A stretch of 32,552 bases of DNA from Pseudomonadota bacterium. Its GTDB lineage: Bacteria; Pseudomonadota; Alphaproteobacteria; Rhodospirillales; Magnetospirillaceae. The stretch is taken from NCBI GenBank assembly GCA_023458315.1, contig JAEXAH010000097.1, positions 1-32,552 on the forward strand. Direction: 5' to 3'. Positions within the stretch are counted from its first letter, which is position 1, and every line of letters begins with the position of its first letter. Of this stretch, positions 14,898-22,972 are shown piece by piece. The notes below the pieces were generated by a model. The model saw only the letters and a list, made by a program, of their open reading frames with translations. It was not told the origin of the DNA and ran no database searches. The translations under genes were made by a program, and so were the position numbers.

Positions 14898-15133
14898 CCA
14901 GCGGTAACGCGGATGAACACGGATGGGAGGGATGGGCACGGATGAGCCACCTTCCTATCCGTCATGCCCGTGCTTGACACGGGCATCTACGCGGTACCGC
15001 TTAGAGATATGTTCAAAGAACCTTTCCTGACAGCATCGCGTGGATCGCCGGGTCAAGCCCGGCCATGACAGAAGGGCAGGAAAAGACATCCGTGCCCATC
15101 CCCCCCATCCGTGTTCATCCGTGTTACCGCTGG
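14898..15133. repeat. Nested palindromic element, 236 bases
   Basis: The outer arms 14898-14944 and 15087-15133 are inverted copies that match at 45 of 47 positions. Inside them, GTCATGCCCGTGCTTGACAC (from 14961) and its partner ending GGCCATGAC at 15069 form a second inverted pair around a unique AT-richer core. Both arm types recur elsewhere: outer arm at 1024 and 24692, inner arms at 24770-24877 and 32419-32526. No protein is encoded. It may also end transcription between the converging DUF971 and UbiH-family genes. Confidence 0.88.
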
Positions 15134-15167
15134 ATCGTTCCACCAGTTTGAACGATAGCCTGTTAAA

Positions 15168-16418
15168 CTACAGCCGTTCGCCGCGCATCAGCCGGGGCAG
15201 GTCGCCGACCACGCCCATGGCGTGCTTCATGAAAAAGCGTTTGACGCCGGGCATGGCCTGAACGGCGGCCAGACCCAAATCGCGGGCCAGTTTCAGCGGG
15301 CCGATATCGTTGCTGAACAGCCGCACCATGACGTCGGTCAGCCCCAGCATCAGCATGTTGTCGAACCGCCGCCAGCGTTGATAGCGCGCCAGCACGTCGG
15401 GGCCGCCGGGGTCGCCGCCCAGACGATGGGCCGCCACCACCACTTCGGCCAGGGCGGCGGCGTCGCGTACCCCCATGTTCATGCCCTGACCGGCCACCGG
15501 ATGCATGCCGTGGGCGGCGTCGCCCACCAGGGCCAGACGGTGGTCGATGGCGCGCTCGGCGATTTGCAGGGTCAGCGGGTAATGGTGGCGCGGGCTGTCC
15601 AGTTCGATCCGGCCCAGGATGTCGCCGAAACGGGTGTGCAGTTCCGCCAGGAAATCCGCGTCGTTTTGCCGGACGATGGTTTCGGCCAGATGCAGCCGTT
15701 CGGTCCACACGATGGACGACCGGTGCGGATGTTCGGCTGTGCCGCGCATGGGCAGGATGGCAAAGGGGCCGCTGGGCAGGAAATGTTCGTGCGCCACGCC
15801 GTGATGGGGTTTTTCGTGGGCGACGGTGCAGACGATGCCCGACTGGCCGTATTGAAAGCGCTGCACCTGGATGCCCGCCGCCCGCCGGGTGGGCGAGGGG
15901 CGGCCGTCGGCGGCCACCACCAGCGCCGCATGCAGCATGCGGCCGTCGTCCAGGGTCAGGGTGGCGCGGGCGGCGCCGCGATCGACCGCGACCACCCGCG
16001 CCGGGGCCAGCACCCGGGCCTGGGGCAATTGCGCCAGCCGTTGGTGCAGGGCGCGGCGGATGGTGGTGTTCTCGACGATCCAGCCGAACGGTTCGTCGCC
16101 CAGCGCGTTGTGGTCGTAATGCAGGAACAGTGGCGAGGCGCCGTCGGTGACGTGGATTTCCCGGATCGGCTCGGCCTCGTCGCGCATCAGGTCCCAGGCG
16201 CCGCAGGCGGCGAAGACCCGCTGTGCCGACAGGGCGACGGCGATGGAACGGCCATCGGTGCCGGGACGGGCCAGATCGGCCGGGTCGGCGGCCTCGATCA
16301 CCGCGACCGACAGCCCGGCATCGGCCAGGCAACAGGCGGTCAGGGCGCCGACGGGGCCGCCGCCCACGATGGCGACGTCGAAGAACGGGGGCAGGGGGGT
16401 GTCTTTGGTATCAGCCAT
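15168..16418 (-). CDS. UbiH/UbiF-family FAD-dependent monooxygenase
   Basis: A 416-residue flavoprotein of the class A hydroxylases that act in ubiquinone ring hydroxylation. The N-terminal dinucleotide motif GGGPVG lies at 19-24, the DG motif is within VVAADGRPSPTRRAAG, and the GD motif is GDAAHGMHPVAGQGMNMGVRD. It ends with a long helical tail with MPGVKRFFMKHAMG. ATG 16418 (MADTKDTPLPPFFDVAIVGGG) is chosen because the fold begins here; an in-frame ATG at 16457 adds 13 residues with no better ribosome-binding site. Which ring position it hydroxylates (UbiH, UbiF, UbiI or the alphaproteobacterial UbiL/UbiM) cannot be told by eye. It is monocistronic and divergent from glnK. Confidence 0.9.
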   Translation of the reverse strand: MADTKDTPLPPFFDVAIVGGGPVGALTACCLADAGLSVAVIEAADPADLARPGTDGRSIAVALSAQRVFAACGAWDLMRDEAEPIREIHVTDGASPLFLHYDHNALGDEPFGWIVENTTIRRALHQRLAQLPQARVLAPARVVAVDRGAARATLTLDDGRMLHAALVVAADGRPSPTRRAAGIQVQRFQYGQSGIVCTVAHEKPHHGVAHEHFLPSGPFAILPMRGTAEHPHRSSIVWTERLHLAETIVRQNDADFLAELHTRFGDILGRIELDSPRHHYPLTLQIAERAIDHRLALVGDAAHGMHPVAGQGMNMGVRDAAALAEVVVAAHRLGGDPGGPDVLARYQRWRRFDNMLMLGLTDVMVRLFSNDIGPLKLARDLGLAAVQAMPGVKRFFMKHAMGVVGDLPRLMRGERL

Positions 16419-16560
16419 GGCAAAGATGTGCCATCGGATGGCGCCGTGTGCAAGCATGGCGCCCCGGAAACAGGCAAAGCCGTGCCCTGTTCGCTCATGT
16501 TTTAAGCAACCTGTCGGCGAAAGCGGCGGCCGGAAGCGCCTGAAACGGCGGGTCGCCGTT

Positions 16561-16577
16561 CCGGCACGGCTCTTGAA
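16561..16577 (+). promoter_or_regulatory. Sigma-54-like promoter upstream of glnK
   Basis: GGCACG (16563-16568), four bases, TTGA (16573-16576): the GG and the -12 G are ten bases apart as needed for RpoN, but the usual GC at -12 reads GA. It is 130 bases before the glnK ATG. A strong hairpin around CGCCCCCAGGGGGCG (16648-16662) lies in that leader. Confidence 0.5.
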
Positions 16578-16706
16578 AGGGATTGGCCCACGCGGAGGAT
16601 CGCAAGGCGTTTGCGACCGAATTCAACCGGCGGACATCCGGCGGCGGCGCCCCCAGGGGGCGGTCCGGCGTGGGACGGCAACCGCCCATATCCATGGGGA
16701 TCACAG

Positions 16707-17045
16707 ATGAAGCTGATCATGGCCATCATCAAGCCCTTCAAGCTGGACGAGGTGCGCGAGGCGCTGACTCCGCTGGGCGTCCAGGGCCTGACCGTGAGCG
16801 AGGTCAAGGGCTTCGGCCGTCAGAAGGGCCAGACCGAGATTTATCGCGGCGCCGAATACGTCGTGAACTTCCTGCCCAAGGTGAAGATCGAGGTGGCGGT
16901 CAACGCCGAGATCGCCGACCGCGTCATCGAGGCGGTGCAGAATGCCGCCCGCACCGGCAAGATCGGCGACGGCAAGGTGTTCGTGATGGACATCGCCCAG
17001 GCGTATCGCATCCGCACCGGCGAGGCCAATGACGAGGCGCTGTAG
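16707..17045 (+). CDS. glnK: Nitrogen regulatory protein P-II (GlnK)
   Basis: Trimeric signal protein that binds ATP/ADP and 2-oxoglutarate and controls AmtB and other nitrogen proteins. It has 112 residues, the standard length. The start MKLIMAIIKPFKLDEVREAL, the T-loop with the uridylylation site Tyr51 in YRGAEYVVNFLPK, and the nucleotide-binding IGDGKVFVMDIAQAYRIRTGE are all present. Naming it glnK rather than glnB rests on the amtB neighbour; the paralogues are hard to tell apart by sequence. It has its own terminator, so amtB is probably transcribed mostly from a separate promoter. Confidence 0.95.
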   Translation: MKLIMAIIKPFKLDEVREALTPLGVQGLTVSEVKGFGRQKGQTEIYRGAEYVVNFLPKVKIEVAVNAEIADRVIEAVQNAARTGKIGDGKVFVMDIAQAYRIRTGEANDEAL

Positions 17046-17070
17046 GCCCCTTTGTCCTGGCGAGCAGACG

Positions 17071-17100
17071 AAGGCCCGGAGGAAACTCCGGGCCTTTTTG
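17071..17100 (+). terminator. Intrinsic terminator of glnK
   Basis: AAGGCCCGGAG (17071-17081), loop GAAA, CTCCGGGCCTT (17086-17096), then TTTGTTT. The 11-base-pair stem is perfect. Confidence 0.92.
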
Positions 17101-17139
17101 TTTATGCGCACGGCGTCACGGCTGCTGCCTTAATTCAGG

Positions 17140-17159
17140 GCAGCACCAAAAGGCACTGC
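17140..17159 (+). promoter_or_regulatory. Possible NtrC-type enhancer site
   Basis: GCAGCACC-AAAA-GGCACTGC is an imperfect inverted repeat (6 of 8 positions) resembling the GCACC-N-GGTGC form of NtrC sites. It is about 80 bases upstream of the amtB sigma-54-like promoter, a usual enhancer distance. It could be chance. Confidence 0.25.
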
Positions 17160-17226
17160 ATATTTTATCAGCAGCCATGCCGGGTGTCCGCACCGGCGGC
17201 AGGGCGGTTTCCCGCAATCCGGCGTC

Positions 17227-17242
17227 TGGCACGGTTCTTGTT
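17227..17242 (+). promoter_or_regulatory. Sigma-54-like promoter upstream of amtB
   Basis: TGGCACG-GTTC-TTGTT fits the RpoN consensus TGGCACG-N4-TTGCW except that the -12 C is T. It lies 97 bases before the amtB ATG and after the glnK terminator. Confidence 0.6.
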
Positions 17243-17338
17243 AAGTAAGGGACATGCCGGCCCGGGTGTCCTTTTCCTCCCAGAAGGCCCCGGAGCCCGG
17301 CGACAGATCTCAAGGCAGAGCCGTTCGGGGGTTGACCC

Positions 17339-18688
17339 ATGATGCATCGTTTCAAGACTTTCCTTGCCAGCGCCGGCCCTGCCCTGGGCGCGCTGCTGAC
17401 CGCCTCGGCGGCCCTGGCCCAGGAGGCCGCCACCGAGGCGGCGCCGGCCGCCGCCGCCGTGCCGACGCTCGACACCGGCAACACCGCCTGGATGCTCACG
17501 TCCACCGCCCTGGTGCTGATGATGACCATCCCCGGCCTGGCCCTGTTCTACGGCGGCATGGTCCGCAAGAAGAACATCCTGGGCACCATGATGCAGAGCT
17601 TCGCCATCACCGCCCTGTGCTCGGTGCTGTGGATGGTGGTGGGCTATTCGCTGGCCTTCACCGGTTCCAGCCCCTATTACGGCGGCCTTGACCGCCTGTT
17701 CCTGGACGGCATCGAAAAGACCACCCTGTCGGGCACCATTCCCGAATCGGTCTTCGCCATGTTCCAGATGACCTTCTTCATCATCACCCCGGCGCTGATC
17801 ACCGGCGCCTTCGCCGACCGCATGAAGTTCTCGGCCATGCTGCTGTTCACCACCCTGTGGTCGCTGCTGGTCTATGCGCCGATCTGCCACTGGGTGTGGG
17901 CGCTGAACGCCGACGGCACCGCGCTGGGCTTCCTGGGCGCCATGGGTGCCTTGGACTTCGCGGGCGGCACCGTGGTGCACATCAACGCCGGTATCGCCGG
18001 TCTGGTGGCCTGTATCGTGCTTGGCCCGCGCAAGGGCTATGGCACCGACAACATGGCGCCGCACAACCTGACCCTGTCGGTCATCGGCGCCTCGCTGCTG
18101 TGGGTGGGCTGGTTCGGCTTCAACGCCGGGTCCGCCGTGGCCGCCGACGGCCGTGCCGGCATGGCCATGCTGGTGACGCAGATCGCCACCGCCGGCGCCG
18201 CCCTGTCGTGGATGTTCGCCGAATGGATGCTGCGCAAGAAGCCGTCGGTGCTGGGCATCATCTCGGGCGCGGTGGCCGGTCTGGTCGCCATCACCCCCGC
18301 CGCCGGTTTCGTCGGTCCCAAGGGCGCGCTGATCATCGGCCTGGTGGCTGGCGTGGTCTGCTTCTGGGGCGCCACCGGCCTCAAGCATGCGCTGAAGTAT
18401 GACGACTCGCTGGACGCCTTTGGCGTGCACGGTGTCGGCGGCATCGTCGGCGCCATCCTGACCGGCGTGTTCGCGGTCGAGAGCATCGGCGGCGTTCCCG
18501 GCCTGCTGGAAGGCAATGCCGGTCAGGTGCTGACCCAGGTCTATGCCGTGGCCATCACCATCGCCTACACCGCCATCGTCAGCTTCATCCTGCTGAAGCT
18601 GGTGGATCTGGTGGTCGGCCTGCGCGTCACCGCCGAGGAGGAACGCGAGGGCCTGGACCTCGCCCTGCACGGCGAAAGCATTCACTGA
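17339..18688 (+). CDS. amtB: Ammonium transporter AmtB
   Basis: Inner-membrane ammonium channel. It has 449 residues. An N-terminal signal peptide (basic start, hydrophobic core, cut after about ALA before QEAAT) precedes eleven expected transmembrane helices. The conserved Asp206 lies in DFAGGTVVH; the pore histidines are His214 in that motif and His364 in DAFGVHGVGG. FYGGMVRKKN, the phenylalanine-rich TFFIITPALITGAFADRMKFSA and the HGVGGIVG region match the family. The C-terminus (VTAEEEREGLDLALHGESIH) is the tail that contacts GlnK. Two consecutive ATG codons (17339, 17342) can start it; GGGGG lies upstream. Two hairpins follow the gene. Confidence 0.96.
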   Translation: MMHRFKTFLASAGPALGALLTASAALAQEAATEAAPAAAAVPTLDTGNTAWMLTSTALVLMMTIPGLALFYGGMVRKKNILGTMMQSFAITALCSVLWMVVGYSLAFTGSSPYYGGLDRLFLDGIEKTTLSGTIPESVFAMFQMTFFIITPALITGAFADRMKFSAMLLFTTLWSLLVYAPICHWVWALNADGTALGFLGAMGALDFAGGTVVHINAGIAGLVACIVLGPRKGYGTDNMAPHNLTLSVIGASLLWVGWFGFNAGSAVAADGRAGMAMLVTQIATAGAALSWMFAEWMLRKKPSVLGIISGAVAGLVAITPAAGFVGPKGALIIGLVAGVVCFWGATGLKHALKYDDSLDAFGVHGVGGIVGAILTGVFAVESIGGVPGLLEGNAGQVLTQVYAVAITIAYTAIVSFILLKLVDLVVGLRVTAEEEREGLDLALHGESIH

Positions 18689-18719
18689 TCCCGATCCCTC
18701 CGGCACGGGGGATGCGTGG

Positions 18720-18757
18720 AAAGGGGCACGGCCGCAAGGTCGTGTCCCTTTCTTTTT
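18720..18757 (+). terminator. Intrinsic terminator of amtB
   Basis: AAGGGGCACGGCC (18721-18733), loop GCAA, GGTCGTGTCCCTT (18738-18750), with G-U pairs allowed, followed by TCTTTTT. Confidence 0.85.
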
Positions 18758-18772
18758 AGAGGCTAAGAATGA

Positions 18773-18800
18773 CAAAGCCCCGGATCACTCCGGGGCTTTG
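18773..18800. terminator. Second hairpin after amtB
   Basis: CAAAGCCCCGGA (18773-18784) and TCCGGGGCTTTG (18789-18800) form a perfect 12-base-pair stem around TCAC. There is no downstream T-run, so it may be an RNA 3'-end stabiliser or a repeat rather than a terminator. Confidence 0.5.
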
Positions 18801-19212
18801 CGGTTCTGGGCATTTTTGAGCGGAAAATCCTAGATTTACTGAGATTTGAATGCGTATTGCGGGTCCGCTACTCTTTGATCTGTAAACCACCAATAGCCTC
18901 TTTTCTCCCAATGCCGCTCACTAGGGACGCCGGGAGGCAGTGGATTACCCCTCCGCAAAAGGGTTTTCCGGCGTAGTTATCAAACGGGCCATAAATCGCG
19001 CCCTCCTTATACGCAGGGCTGGATATATGCTGGTCTGGACATATCGCAATCCCACGCAGCAAATATTTTCATCTATGGGTTCAGAAAGTATACAAACGCC
19101 CTTTTTTGCCCATTCCGGGGGCGGGCAGGGGGGCGGCGCATATCCCGCTTGGGCGTTCCCGGCCAAATCGGGTAAGAACATCTGGCGACCAAAGCCTGTT
19201 TCGGGGACCAAG
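18801..19212. other. AT-richer gap without a confident gene
   Basis: About 410 bases between amtB and the aminotransferase gene. The composition from 18810 to 19100 is clearly less GC-rich than its neighbours. On the minus strand, 18868-19062 has an open frame of 64 codons from a TTG (contains AYKEGAIYGPFDNYAGKPFC), with no good ribosome-binding site and no family I recognise. The forward frame that continues into the aminotransferase gene gives an implausible N-terminus. It could be a remnant of a foreign gene or a leader. Confidence 0.5.
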
Positions 19213-20379
19213 GTGAACGACCGTCTGAACCAGTTGACCGATTATCCGTTCCAACGCCTGAGCGACCTGCTGGGCGGGGCCGCGACACCCGACTCCATTG
19301 TCATGTCCATCGGCGAACCCCAGCATTCGCCCCCTGCCCTGGTCGCCCGCATCCTGGCCGACAAGGCGGCGCTGTGGGGCAAGTATCCGCCCGCCAACGG
19401 CAGCCCGGATTTCCGCCAGGCGGTGGCGGCGTGGCTGACCCGGCGGTTCAAGCTGCCTGACGGCATGATCGAGCCGGAACGCATGGTGCTGCCGGTGGCG
19501 GGCACGCGTGAGGCGCTGTACCTGATCGCCCAGACGGTGATCACCCCGGCCGAGGATGGCGGCGACAGGCCGGTGGTGCTGCTGCCCAACCCGTTCTATC
19601 AGGTCTATGTGGGCGCGGCGGTCATGGCCGGGGCCGAGCCGGTGTTCGTGCCCGGCGCCCATGGCCCGGCCTCGCAGCCCGATTACACCACCCTGCCGCA
19701 AGAGGTGCTGGCCCGTACCCGGCTGGCCTATCTGTGCAGCCCGGCCAATCCCCAGGGCAGCGTCGCCGATCTGGACCTGCTGAAGCGGACCATCCTGCTG
19801 GCCCGCCAATACGGTTTCGTGCTGGCCGTGGACGAATGCTATTCGGAAATCTGGGACAAGGCCGAACCGGCGGGCGCGCTGGAAGCCTGCGCCGCCCTGG
19901 GCGGTTCGGTGGACAATGTCCTGGTGTTCCATTCCCTGTCCAAGCGGTCCAGCGCCCCCGGCCTGCGCTCGGGCTTCGTCGCCGGTGATGCCAAGGTGAT
20001 GGCGGGCTTCGGCCGCCTGCGTTCCTATGCCGGGGCGGCGACGCCGCTGCCCATCCTGGCCGCCGCCACCGCGCTGTGGCGCGACGAGGCGCATGTGGAG
20101 GAAAACCAGGCCCTGTACCGCGCCAAGCTGGATATCGCCGAGCGGCTTCTGGGGCGCCATCCCGGTTTCGCCCGGCCCGAAGGCGGCTTCTTCCTGTGGC
20201 TGGACGTGGGCGATGGCGAGAACGCGGCGGTGGAATTGTGGCGTCAGGCCAAGATCCGAGTGCTGCCGGGCAAGTATCTGGCCCGCGACGGAATCGGCGA
20301 CCGTTTCATCCGGGTGGCGCTGGTGCATGATCTGGACCTGACCGAGCAGGCTCTGGGCCGCATGGCCGAAATCCTTTAG
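19213..20379 (+). CDS. Class I/II PLP-dependent aminotransferase (DapC-like)
   Basis: Fold-type I aminotransferase of 388 residues. It starts VNDRLNQLTDYPFQRLSDLLGG, continues MSIGEPQHSPPALV and GKYPPANGSPDFRQAVAAWL, and has the PLP-lysine region VFHSLSKRSSAPGLRSGF and the C-terminal GGFFLWLDVG and IRVLPGKYLA motifs. This subgroup is often annotated as N-succinyldiaminopimelate aminotransferase (DapC) in proteobacteria, which would place it in lysine and peptidoglycan precursor synthesis, but I cannot confirm the substrate. The GTG at 19213 is chosen because GGGGA lies 6 bases before it and the protein fits the family there; a longer open frame upstream starts in AT-rich DNA. FtsK follows after 16 bases. 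Confidence 0.88.
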   Translation: MNDRLNQLTDYPFQRLSDLLGGAATPDSIVMSIGEPQHSPPALVARILADKAALWGKYPPANGSPDFRQAVAAWLTRRFKLPDGMIEPERMVLPVAGTREALYLIAQTVITPAEDGGDRPVVLLPNPFYQVYVGAAVMAGAEPVFVPGAHGPASQPDYTTLPQEVLARTRLAYLCSPANPQGSVADLDLLKRTILLARQYGFVLAVDECYSEIWDKAEPAGALEACAALGGSVDNVLVFHSLSKRSSAPGLRSGFVAGDAKVMAGFGRLRSYAGAATPLPILAAATALWRDEAHVEENQALYRAKLDIAERLLGRHPGFARPEGGFFLWLDVGDGENAAVELWRQAKIRVLPGKYLARDGIGDRFIRVALVHDLDLTEQALGRMAEIL

Positions 20380-20395
20380 GCAAGGGGGCGCGCAG

Positions 20396-22825
20396 ATGGC
20401 CGTCGCCAGGAAAGGCGCCACCAAGGTCAAGTTCCTGCCGCAAGGCGCGGTGGACGCGCTGCGCCGTCTGGCGGTGCGGGCGGGCGGCTTCGTGCTGTTG
20501 GCCGCCGTCGCCCTGCTGGCGGCGGCGCTGGCCACCGCCGATCCGCGTGACCCGTCGTTGAATGCCGCCGTGCCCGGCCCGGTCAACAACGCCCTGGGCC
20601 GCGTCGGCGCCGCCCTGGCCGATCTGATGAACCAGTTCTTCGGCCTGGGCGCCGTGCTGGGGCTGGCGGTCGCCGCCATCTGGGCGGTGCTGTTGCTGTT
20701 GCGCGCCCGGCCGCCGCGCCTGTGGGGCGGCCGCGTCGCCGCCCTGCCGGTGGTGGTGTTGCTGCTGTCGGTGGCCTGTTCCGCCCTGCCCTTTCACACC
20801 CCGACCCTGACCGCCGGGGCGGGCGGCGCCCTGGGCAAGATCACCGCTGCCGGTCTGGCGGGCCTGCTGCCGCCGCAATTCGCCTGGACGGTGCCGTTGG
20901 CGGCTGCGGTGCTGGGTCTGGCCCTGCTGGTGTTCGCGCTGGGCCTGTCGCCGTCCGACTGGGCCGGGCTGGGTCGCGCCGGGCGCCGTTCCATCGAAGT
21001 CACCGGCCATGCGGCGGGCGCCCTGCGCGATGCCCCGGTGTTCCGCCGTGCCGCCGTCATGGGCGACGAGCCGCGGCCCGAGCCCCGCGTCGTGCGCGAA
21101 CCGCGCTGGGATACCGAGGCGGCGCGGGCCGACGACGACGATCTGGACGAGGAATTGCCGCCCTTCGACGTGGCCCCGGCCCCGCCGCCGCCCGAGCCGC
21201 TGTCGCCGCAATTGCCCGAGCATGGCGCCCTGGTCGAACCCAAGAAGCCGCCGCCCGCCGCCGGCAAGCGGGAAAAGGCGGCGCGTCAGGGCAGCCTGGA
21301 TCTGGGCGAGCCGGAACCCTCGGGCTACGAATTGCCGCCGCTGGTGCTGCTGTCGCCGCCGCCCGAGCAGAACCGCGCCCAGTTCAGCCAGGACGCCCTG
21401 GCCCAGAACGCCAAGATGCTGGAAAACGTGCTCGAGGATTTCGGCGTCAACGGCAAGGTGGTCAAGGTCCGCCCCGGTCCGGTGGTGACGCTGTACGAAC
21501 TGGAACCGGCGCCGGGCACCAAGACCAGCCGCGTCATCGGCCTGGCCGACGATATCGCCCGCTCCATGAGCGCGCTGTCGGTGCGCATCGCCACCATTCC
21601 CGGTCGCTCGGTCATCGGCATCGAACTGCCCAATTCCCGGCGCGAGGTGGTGTACCTGCGCGAGTTGCTGGCCTCGGAAGCGTTCGAGAAGGCCCCGGCC
21701 AAGCTGACCCTGGTGCTGGGCAAGGATATCGGCGGCGCCCCGGTCATGGTCGATCTGGCCCGCATGCCGCATCTGCTGATCGCCGGCACCACCGGCTCGG
21801 GCAAGTCGGTGGCGGTCAACACCATGATCCTGTCGCTGCTGTACCGTCTGACCCCCGACGAATGCCGCCTGATCATGATCGACCCCAAGATGCTGGAATT
21901 GTCGGTCTATGACGGCATCCCGCATCTGCTGGCGCCGGTGGTGACGGAACCCGGCAAGGCGGTGGTGGCCCTGAAATGGGCGGTGCGCGAGATGGAAGAC
22001 CGCTATCGCGCCATGAGCCAGTTGGGCGTGCGCAACATCGCGGGCTATAACCAGCGTCTGGGCGAAGCGCGCGAGCGCGGCGAGCAACTGACCCGCACCG
22101 TGCAGACCGGTTTCGACCCCGACACCGGCAAGCCGGTCTATGAAGACCAGTTGCTGGAACTGACCCCCCTGCCCTTCATCGTGGTCATCGTCGACGAAAT
22201 GGCCGACCTGATGCTGGTGGCGGGCAAGGACATCGAGGCGGCGGTGCAGCGTCTGGCCCAGATGGCCCGCGCGGCGGGCATCCATCTGATCATGGCGACG
22301 CAACGCCCGTCGGTGGACGTCATCACCGGCACCATCAAGGCCAATTTCCCCACCCGCATTTCCTTCCAGGTCACCAGCAAGATCGATTCGCGCACCATCC
22401 TGGGCGAACAGGGCGCCGAACAATTGCTGGGCCAGGGCGACATGCTGTACATGGCGGCGGGCGGCCGCATCACCCGCGTTCACGGCCCCTTCGTTTCCGA
22501 CCAGGAAGTGGAGAAGGTGGTGGATCACCTGCGCTATCAGGGCGAGCCCAATTACGTGGACGCCGTGACCGAGGACGAGGAGATGATGGGCGGCGGCGAT
22601 GGCGGCGGCGGCGGTGGTTCCGGTGACGATTTGTACGACCAGGCGGTGGCCCTGGTGGCGCGCGAGGGCAAGGCGTCCACCAGCTTCATCCAGCGACACC
22701 TGCAAATCGGCTACAACCGCGCCGCCCGGCTGATCGAGCGCATGGAAACCGAAGGCGTGGTCGGCAAGGCCAACCATGTGGGCAAGCGCGAGGTGCTGGT
22801 CCGCCGCACCAACGAGGATTATTGA
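20396..22825 (+). CDS. ftsK: DNA translocase FtsK
   Basis: Septum-located DNA pump that clears the chromosome terminus and activates XerCD. It has 809 residues. The N-terminal membrane part (about 25-190) has four hydrophobic helices. A Pro/Ala/Glu-rich linker (about 210-310) leads to the motor domain with Walker A GTTGSGKS (464-471) and Walker B VVIVDEMADL (596-605), plus the TQRPSVDVITGTIKANFPTR segment. A glycine-rich hinge (GGGDGGGGGGSG) precedes the C-terminal gamma winged helix (about 744-809), which reads KOPS sequences: YNRAARLIERMETEGVVG. The ATG has GGGGGCG upstream. It is probably co-transcribed with the aminotransferase gene, and lolA follows at 147 bases. Confidence 0.96.
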   Translation: MAVARKGATKVKFLPQGAVDALRRLAVRAGGFVLLAAVALLAAALATADPRDPSLNAAVPGPVNNALGRVGAALADLMNQFFGLGAVLGLAVAAIWAVLLLLRARPPRLWGGRVAALPVVVLLLSVACSALPFHTPTLTAGAGGALGKITAAGLAGLLPPQFAWTVPLAAAVLGLALLVFALGLSPSDWAGLGRAGRRSIEVTGHAAGALRDAPVFRRAAVMGDEPRPEPRVVREPRWDTEAARADDDDLDEELPPFDVAPAPPPPEPLSPQLPEHGALVEPKKPPPAAGKREKAARQGSLDLGEPEPSGYELPPLVLLSPPPEQNRAQFSQDALAQNAKMLENVLEDFGVNGKVVKVRPGPVVTLYELEPAPGTKTSRVIGLADDIARSMSALSVRIATIPGRSVIGIELPNSRREVVYLRELLASEAFEKAPAKLTLVLGKDIGGAPVMVDLARMPHLLIAGTTGSGKSVAVNTMILSLLYRLTPDECRLIMIDPKMLELSVYDGIPHLLAPVVTEPGKAVVALKWAVREMEDRYRAMSQLGVRNIAGYNQRLGEARERGEQLTRTVQTGFDPDTGKPVYEDQLLELTPLPFIVVIVDEMADLMLVAGKDIEAAVQRLAQMARAAGIHLIMATQRPSVDVITGTIKANFPTRISFQVTSKIDSRTILGEQGAEQLLGQGDMLYMAAGGRITRVHGPFVSDQEVEKVVDHLRYQGEPNYVDAVTEDEEMMGGGDGGGGGGSGDDLYDQAVALVAREGKASTSFIQRHLQIGYNRAARLIERMETEGVVGKANHVGKREVLVRRTNEDY

Positions 22826-22865
22826 CGGGGGCGTTCAGGCGGCTGGGCCTCCCGATTGGGGGATT

Positions 22866-22881
22866 GGGGGCGAAAGCCCCC
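22866..22881. other. GNRA-like hairpin in the ftsK-lolA gap
   Basis: GGGGGC-GAAA-GCCCCC, a perfect stem with a stable GAAA loop and no T-run after it. It may be a weak stop or mRNA stabiliser between ftsK and lolA. Confidence 0.4.
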
Positions 22882-22972
22882 CATTTCAGCAGCAATGAAG
22901 ATTGCCGACGTTCAGAGTTTCGCCATGATTGCCGGGTAGAAATCCAGGCGACCCAGAGTTGAGAGGCCTTTC

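Noticed and set aside
14898..15133. CRISPR array or riboswitch
   Set aside because: Repeats are inverted and nested, not regularly spaced direct repeats, no cas gene is present, and the element is at the 3' side of converging genes rather than in a leader.
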